A stretch of 64,000 nt of DNA, from the NCBI RefSeq assembly GCF_008642355.1, contig NZ_CP029193.1, positions 7,154,001 to 7,218,000 of the forward strand, given 5' to 3'. Shown here one piece after another: positions 59,837 through 64,000 of this stretch (positions are counted from its first letter, which is position 1; every line of letters starts with the position of its first letter). The notes below the pieces were generated by a model. That model made no database searches. It was given only the letters and a program-made list of their open reading frames with translations, and had not been told where the DNA came from. A program made the position numbers and the translations under genes. Source of the DNA: Streptomyces venezuelae (GTDB lineage: Bacteria > Actinomycetota > Actinomycetes > Streptomycetales > Streptomycetaceae).

Positions 59837-61338
59837 CCGTGGCCGTGCCCGTGGTCGTGCACGCCGTTGGTCGCCGCGATCTGCTTCCACGATTTCGGCT
59901 TGGCGGGGGCGGCCGCCGAGAGGGCGATGCCGGCCTCGCGCACCGCGGGCGCCTCGGGCCGTGACGGCTGGTAGAGCCACGTGTCGAAGAGCTCTGCCAG
60001 CGGCTTGCCGGAGATCTTCTCCGCGTACTTCACGAAGTCGCTCACCTTGGCGTTGCCGTACGCGTGCTTCTGCGGCCAGCCCTTGAGGATGGCGAAGAAC
60101 GTGTCGTCGCCGACCTCGTTGCGCAGGGCCTGGAGGGCGAGCGCGCCTCGGTCGTACACCGCGCCGTGGAACTGGTTGTCCGGGCCCGGGTCGCCCGGCT
60201 TGACCTTCCAGAACGGGTCGTCGGCGGGGCGCTGGGCGTACACGTAGTCCGCCAGCTCCTGCGCCGTGCCCTCGCCCTCCTTCTCCGACCACAGCCACTG
60301 GCTGTAGCGGGCGAAGCCCTCGTTGACCCAGATGTCCTTCCAGCCGTCCACGGAGACGCTGTCGCCGTACCACTGGTGGGCCAGCTCGTGGACGACGATG
60401 GAGGCGTTGGAGCCGTTCGCGAACGCGGCGGGGCTGTAGAAGGGCCGCGTCTGGGTCTCCAGGGCGTAGCTGCTCTTCACGTTCGGGACGTAGCCGCCGA
60501 GCGCGTTGAAGGGGTACTTGCCGTAGAGCGTCTCCAGCCACTCGGCGACCTCGGTGGTCCGCTCGATGCTGGCCCGCGCCGCGCCCGCGTTGTCGCCCAG
60601 GTCCTTGCTGTACGCGTTGAGGACGGGCAGACCGTCCTCCGTCTTGTCGGTCGTGATGTCGAACCTGCCGACCGCGAGCGTCGCGAGGTAGCTGGCCTGC
60701 GGCTTGTTCGACCGCCAGCTGTAGCGGGTCCAGCCGAGCTTGGAACTCTGCGACTGGAGTACGCCGTTGGAGATCGCCTGGGTGCCGTCGGGCACCGATA
60801 CGGACACGTCGTACGTCGCCTTGTCCAGGGGGTGGTCGTTGGAGGGGAACCACCACACGGCGGCCTCCGGCTCCTGCGCCGCGACACCGCCGTCCGGCGT
60901 CCGGTGCCACGCCGTGTAACCGTTGATCTTCAGCTCGGACGGCTTGCCCGCGTACCGCACGACGACCGTGACCGCCGTGCCCTTGGGCAGCCCGGCCGGA
61001 GGCGTGATCTCCAGCTCCTGGTCGCCGGTCTTCTTGAACTTCGCCTTCTTGCCGTTGACCCGCACCTCGGAGACCTTCAGGCCGAAGTCGAGGTTGAAGC
61101 GCGAGAGGTCCTGCGTGGTGCGGGCGTTCAGCGTCGCCGTGCCTTCGAGCAGGTCGGTCTTGGGCTGGTACTTCAGCCGCAGGTCGTAGTGCGAGACGTC
61201 GTATCCGCCGTTGCCGCTCGCCGGGTAATAGGGGTCGCCGATGCCCGGGGCCCCGGGGGAGAAGTCGGCGGCCGATGCCGGGATCGCCAGCAGAAGAGAG
61301 GCCGCCAGAGCGCCCGGGGCGATGAGTCTGCGGTGCAC
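59830..61338 (-). CDS. secreted M1-family zinc aminopeptidase
   Basis: 502 residues from GTG 61338, chosen because TTGGAG lies 5 nt upstream and the frame then opens with a signal peptide (RRLIAPGALAASLLLAIPAS). Gluzincin motif HELAHQW at 317-323 with the third ligand in VNEGFARY (Glu340). SYALETQTRP takes the place of the GAMEN exopeptidase motif, as in this branch of secreted M1 enzymes. The C-terminus ends HDHGHGHGH, a histidine-rich tail that could hold zinc. A palindrome AACACGTGTT lies upstream at 61363. Confidence 0.9.
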   Translation of the reverse strand: MHRRLIAPGALAASLLLAIPASAADFSPGAPGIGDPYYPASGNGGYDVSHYDLRLKYQPKTDLLEGTATLNARTTQDLSRFNLDFGLKVSEVRVNGKKAKFKKTGDQELEITPPAGLPKGTAVTVVVRYAGKPSELKINGYTAWHRTPDGGVAAQEPEAAVWWFPSNDHPLDKATYDVSVSVPDGTQAISNGVLQSQSSKLGWTRYSWRSNKPQASYLATLAVGRFDITTDKTEDGLPVLNAYSKDLGDNAGAARASIERTTEVAEWLETLYGKYPFNALGGYVPNVKSSYALETQTRPFYSPAAFANGSNASIVVHELAHQWYGDSVSVDGWKDIWVNEGFARYSQWLWSEKEGEGTAQELADYVYAQRPADDPFWKVKPGDPGPDNQFHGAVYDRGALALQALRNEVGDDTFFAILKGWPQKHAYGNAKVSDFVKYAEKISGKPLAELFDTWLYQPSRPEAPAVREAGIALSAAAPAKPKSWKQIAATNGVHDHGHGHGH

Positions 61339-61362
61339 AAGATCTCCAAGTCGTAGGTTCAC

Positions 61363-61372
61363 AACACGTGTT
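61363..61372. promoter_or_regulatory. palindrome AACACGTGTT in the M1-S15 divergent region
   Basis: A perfect 10-bp palindrome lies 25 nt from the M1 start, inside the 202-bp gap between two divergent secreted peptidase genes. The rest of the gap shows no clear structure. Confidence 0.3.
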
Positions 61373-61540
61373 CGTCTTGGTCGTCGAGCCTATTCAGCCC
61401 CTCCCACACACGTCATGTCCATGGCCCCAGCCGTCACATGATTGCCATTCGGCCGACATGTGCCTCAATGTCCCATGCACCTGTCGTCGCTGCGTGCGGC
61501 CCTCTGTCGCACGCGAGTTCACCGGTGTACCTTCCGCGCC

Positions 61541-63511
61541 ATGCCGAAATGCGCGCGACGCACCCGCATCCTGTGGAGAACGCTCCTGACGGCGGCGCTT
61601 GCCGCCCTGATCGCCGGACTCATGTCCCCGGGCGCGGCGCAAGGCGCCGCCGAGGCCTCGCGCACGCCGCGCGGGAGCAGACCCGTGTACTCGTACGAGG
61701 ACGCGATACGCGAATCCGTATGGGTCGACACCAGGATCGACGGCGACGCGGACGGGAGGACCGACCGCGTCGCCGTCGACATAGTCAGACCCCGTGAACT
61801 CGACCGCCGGGGCCGCCGCATCCCCGTGATCATGGACGCGAGCCCGTACTACGCGTGCTGCGGACGCGGCAACGAGAGCCAGAAGAAGACGTACGACGCG
61901 AACGGCGACCCCGTCCAGCTCCCGCTGTACTACGACAACTACTTCGTGCCCCGCGGCTACGGCTACGTCGCCGTGGACCTCGCGGGCACCAACCGCTCCG
62001 ACGGCTGCGTCGACGTCGGCGGCCGCTCCGACGTCCAGTCCGCGAAAGCCGTCGTCGACTGGCTGAACGGCCGCGCCCGGGGCTACACCAGCCGCACGGG
62101 CACCGAACGGACGCAGGCGACCTGGAGCAACGGCGCCACCGGAATGATCGGCAAGAGCTACGACGGCACCGTCGCCCAAGGCGTCGCCGCCACCGGAGTC
62201 CCGGGTCTCAAGACCATCGTGCCGATCGGTGCGATCTCGTCCTGGTACGACTACTACTTCGCCAAGGGCGCCCCGCTGTACGGCAGCGGCCCCGAGTGGC
62301 TGTCGAACTACGTGGAGAGCCCCGAGGCCCGCGCCCGCTGCGGCGCCGTACAGCAGCGGTTGATCGAGGGGGCGCCCCGCACCGGCGACTGGACCTCCCT
62401 GTGGAGCGAGCGCAACCACGTACCCGACGCCGACAAGGTGCGCGCCAGCGTCTTCGTCGTCCACGGCATGCAGGACCTCAACGTCCGCACCAAGCACTTC
62501 GGCCAGTGGTGGGACGCGCTCGCCGAGAACGGCGTGGACCGCAAGATCTGGCTCAGCCAGACAGGCCACGTCGACCCGTTCGACTTCCGCCGCGCCGACT
62601 GGGTCCGCACCCTGCACCGCTGGTTCGACCACGAACTCCTCGGCCACGACAACGGGATCGACCGCGAGCCGATGGCCGACGTCGAACGCGCACCGGACCG
62701 CTGGAGCACCGACCGCGTCTGGCCCCCGCGCGGCACCCGCGCCGTGGAACTGCGCCCCGCCAAGGGCACGGAGCCCGGCGTCGGCACCCTCGGCACCCGG
62801 CGCGGCAAGGGCACCGAGACGTTCACCGACGACCGGCGCCTGAGCGAGACGGCCTGGGCCGAGAAGATCGACGTGCCGACACCGGAGAAGGCGGGCTTCA
62901 TTACCCGGCCGCTCGCCCGTGACCTGCGTATCTCCGGCTCCTCCCAGGTCACCGTCACCGCGACCCCGACAACCCGCACCGCTCACCTCTCCGCGGTCCT
63001 CGTCGACCTCGGCCCCGACACCATCCGCGACTACGCGGCGGCGGGCGAGGGCATCACCACGCTCCCCGAACGCACGTGCTGGGGACCGAGCACCGCGGGT
63101 GACAGCTCCTGCTTCAAGGAGACGCGCGCGAACACCGCCGACGTCGACTACACGATCTTCAGCCGCGGCTGGGCCGACCTCGGCAACTGGGCCGACCCCC
63201 GCCACGGCCGCCCCCTCACCCCGGGCAAGCCGCACACCATCACCCTCGACCTCGCCGCCACCGACCACGTCGTGCCCAAGGGGCACCGGCTCGCCCTGAT
63301 CGTGGCGGGCACCGACCGCGATCTGATCGAACCGCCCGCCGACACCCCGACGCTCACCCTCGACCTGGCCCGCACCTCGGCGAAACTGCCCCTGGTGGGC
63401 GGCGCCGGTTCGTTCACCACCACCGCATCCGTCACTCCCCGCGAAGCCCGACTCGACGGCGTGGCCCCGCCGCGCCGCATCAACCCCGTCCCGGGAGGCA
63501 GCACTTCATGA
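61541..63511 (+). CDS. secreted Xaa-Pro dipeptidyl-peptidase (S15 family)
   Basis: 656 residues with signal peptide ([20 protein letters not shown]). S15 hydrolase blocks: [53 protein letters not shown] (nucleophile Ser), [14 protein letters not shown] (Asp) and [10 protein letters not shown] (His). A C-terminal jelly-roll domain follows ([27 protein letters not shown]). It removes Xaa-Pro dipeptides from exported proteins or tripeptidyl products. ATG 61541 is chosen at the start of the signal sequence. Its TGA overlaps the next ATG. Confidence 0.92.
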   Translation: MPKCARRTRILWRTLLTAALAALIAGLMSPGAAQGAAEASRTPRGSRPVYSYEDAIRESVWVDTRIDGDADGRTDRVAVDIVRPRELDRRGRRIPVIMDASPYYACCGRGNESQKKTYDANGDPVQLPLYYDNYFVPRGYGYVAVDLAGTNRSDGCVDVGGRSDVQSAKAVVDWLNGRARGYTSRTGTERTQATWSNGATGMIGKSYDGTVAQGVAATGVPGLKTIVPIGAISSWYDYYFAKGAPLYGSGPEWLSNYVESPEARARCGAVQQRLIEGAPRTGDWTSLWSERNHVPDADKVRASVFVVHGMQDLNVRTKHFGQWWDALAENGVDRKIWLSQTGHVDPFDFRRADWVRTLHRWFDHELLGHDNGIDREPMADVERAPDRWSTDRVWPPRGTRAVELRPAKGTEPGVGTLGTRRGKGTETFTDDRRLSETAWAEKIDVPTPEKAGFITRPLARDLRISGSSQVTVTATPTTRTAHLSAVLVDLGPDTIRDYAAAGEGITTLPERTCWGPSTAGDSSCFKETRANTADVDYTIFSRGWADLGNWADPRHGRPLTPGKPHTITLDLAATDHVVPKGHRLALIVAGTDRDLIEPPADTPTLTLDLARTSAKLPLVGGAGSFTTTASVTPREARLDGVAPPRRINPVPGGSTS

Positions 63512-64000
63512 CCCCGCGCATCCGCTCCCTCGCGCTCGTCTGCGCCACCGCCGCGCTCGCCGCGCCGCTCCTGACGGCGCCCGCGCAGGCGACGCCGACC
63601 CCGCCCCGTACCGGATTCGAGGAGACGAACGGAGCGCGCTGGACCACTCAGCCCGAGGAACAGGACCTCCTCGCCGCCGTGGACCGGGCCACCGGGCGGG
63701 TCTCGGTCGACCGCATCGGCACCACCAAGAAGGACCGCCCCCTCCGGTTGGTCCGCATCGGCGAACGCCCGGCGAAGAACACCGTGCTGCTGATCTGCAG
63801 CCAGCACGGCGACGAACCCTCGGGCCGTGAGGCCTGTCTGTCCACGATCCGCGACCTGGCGTACGCCAGGGACAAGAAGACGAAACGCTTCCTCAGCCGC
63901 ACCACGCTCCTCGTCGTGCCGACCGCCAACCCCGACGGGCGCGCCGCCGACACCCGCGGCAACTCCGACGGCGTCGACATCAACCGCGACCACCTCTCCC
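63508..64000 (+). CDS. secreted M14-family zinc carboxypeptidase (3' part outside window)
   Basis: 164 residues visible. A signal peptide ([20 protein letters not shown]) is followed by [20 protein letters not shown], the zinc motif [11 protein letters not shown] (HxxE), [20 protein letters not shown] and INRDH. The second His and catalytic Glu lie beyond the window. ATG 63508 overlaps the S15 stop (ATGA) with GGGAGG upstream, so the two exopeptidases are co-translated and probably work on the same extracellular peptides. Confidence 0.92.
   Translation, partial: MTPRIRSLALVCATAALAAPLLTAPAQATPTPPRTGFEETNGARWTTQPEEQDLLAAVDRATGRVSVDRIGTTKKDRPLRLVRIGERPAKNTVLLICSQHGDEPSGREACLSTIRDLAYARDKKTKRFLSRTTLLVVPTANPDGRAADTRGNSDGVDINRDHLS

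Noticed and set aside
1..64000. tRNA genes, prophage, insertion sequences, conjugative elements or a defence island
   Set aside because: No transposase, integrase, restriction, toxin-antitoxin or tRNA-like sequence was seen on either strand. The UvrA-like and macro-domain proteins fit resistance and ADP-ribose metabolism better than phage defence.

Overview
The window is high-GC actinobacterial DNA and almost certainly comes from a Streptomyces chromosome. Genes are tightly packed, GTG and TTG starts are common, and stop/start overlaps (ATGA, GTGA, TGATG) link operon members. Signature genes include an SsgA-like sporulation protein, a WhiB-family protein, a small two-domain laccase and twin-arginine secreted enzymes. 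The order pcaV-type MarR regulator, small laccase, ssgD-like gene matches the order SCO6704, SCO6712, SCO6722 that I recall for S. coelicolor. I see no tRNA, rRNA, CRISPR array, insertion sequence or prophage.

Left part (1-9 kb): a divergent locus encodes an IpdA-type CoA-transferase-fold subunit, an EchA20-type hydrolase and two short-chain dehydrogenases. It closely resembles the Mycobacterium tuberculosis Rv3548c-Rv3551 locus for breaking the last two steroid rings. A decayed glutamine amidotransferase fragment follows, then a protocatechuate (beta-ketoadipate) operon pcaIJHGBD with a divergent MarR regulator; pcaC and pcaF are not in it.

9-24 kb: a YerB-type lipoprotein, a Tat-exported FAD oxidoreductase, a stand-alone LigC-type DNA ligase and a LigD-type polymerase/primase (split NHEJ functions). 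Next come a ThuA/sorbosone-dehydrogenase fusion coupled to a cupredoxin/Ig/DUF1080 fusion, a small laccase, a frameshifted HEAT-repeat gene and a NodB-fold deacetylase. A second frameshifted gene encodes a small secreted protein.

24-45 kb: a LacI regulator and a GH64 beta-1,3-glucanase gene with a 14-bp LacI-type palindrome; a VOC protein, a Wbl protein, a cytosolic six-hairpin glycosidase, an acyl-ACP desaturase and a DDAH. An ABC-F / UvrA-like pair follows, resembling an antibiotic resistance module, with a leader RNA carrying a 19-codon uORF inside a long inverted repeat. Then GPP34, ssgD-like, a Ycf48-like protein, YciI, flotillin-NfeD, endonuclease V, a long GAPDH and a saccharopine-dehydrogenase-like reductase.

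45-64 kb: a beta-oxidation operon (alpha-methylacyl-CoA racemase type CaiB, F420/LLM oxidoreductase, LCAD-type FadE, FadA, FadB) with a MerR regulator and FadD beside it. It is followed by an amino-acid permease, a macro-domain protein, an alpha/beta hydrolase, an MpaB-type oxygenase and three secreted peptidases (M1, S15, M14; the last is cut by the window end). The acyl-CoA genes on the right and the steroid-ring and protocatechuate genes on the left could together channel cyclic and branched carbon to acetyl-, propionyl- and succinyl-CoA; that link is inference.
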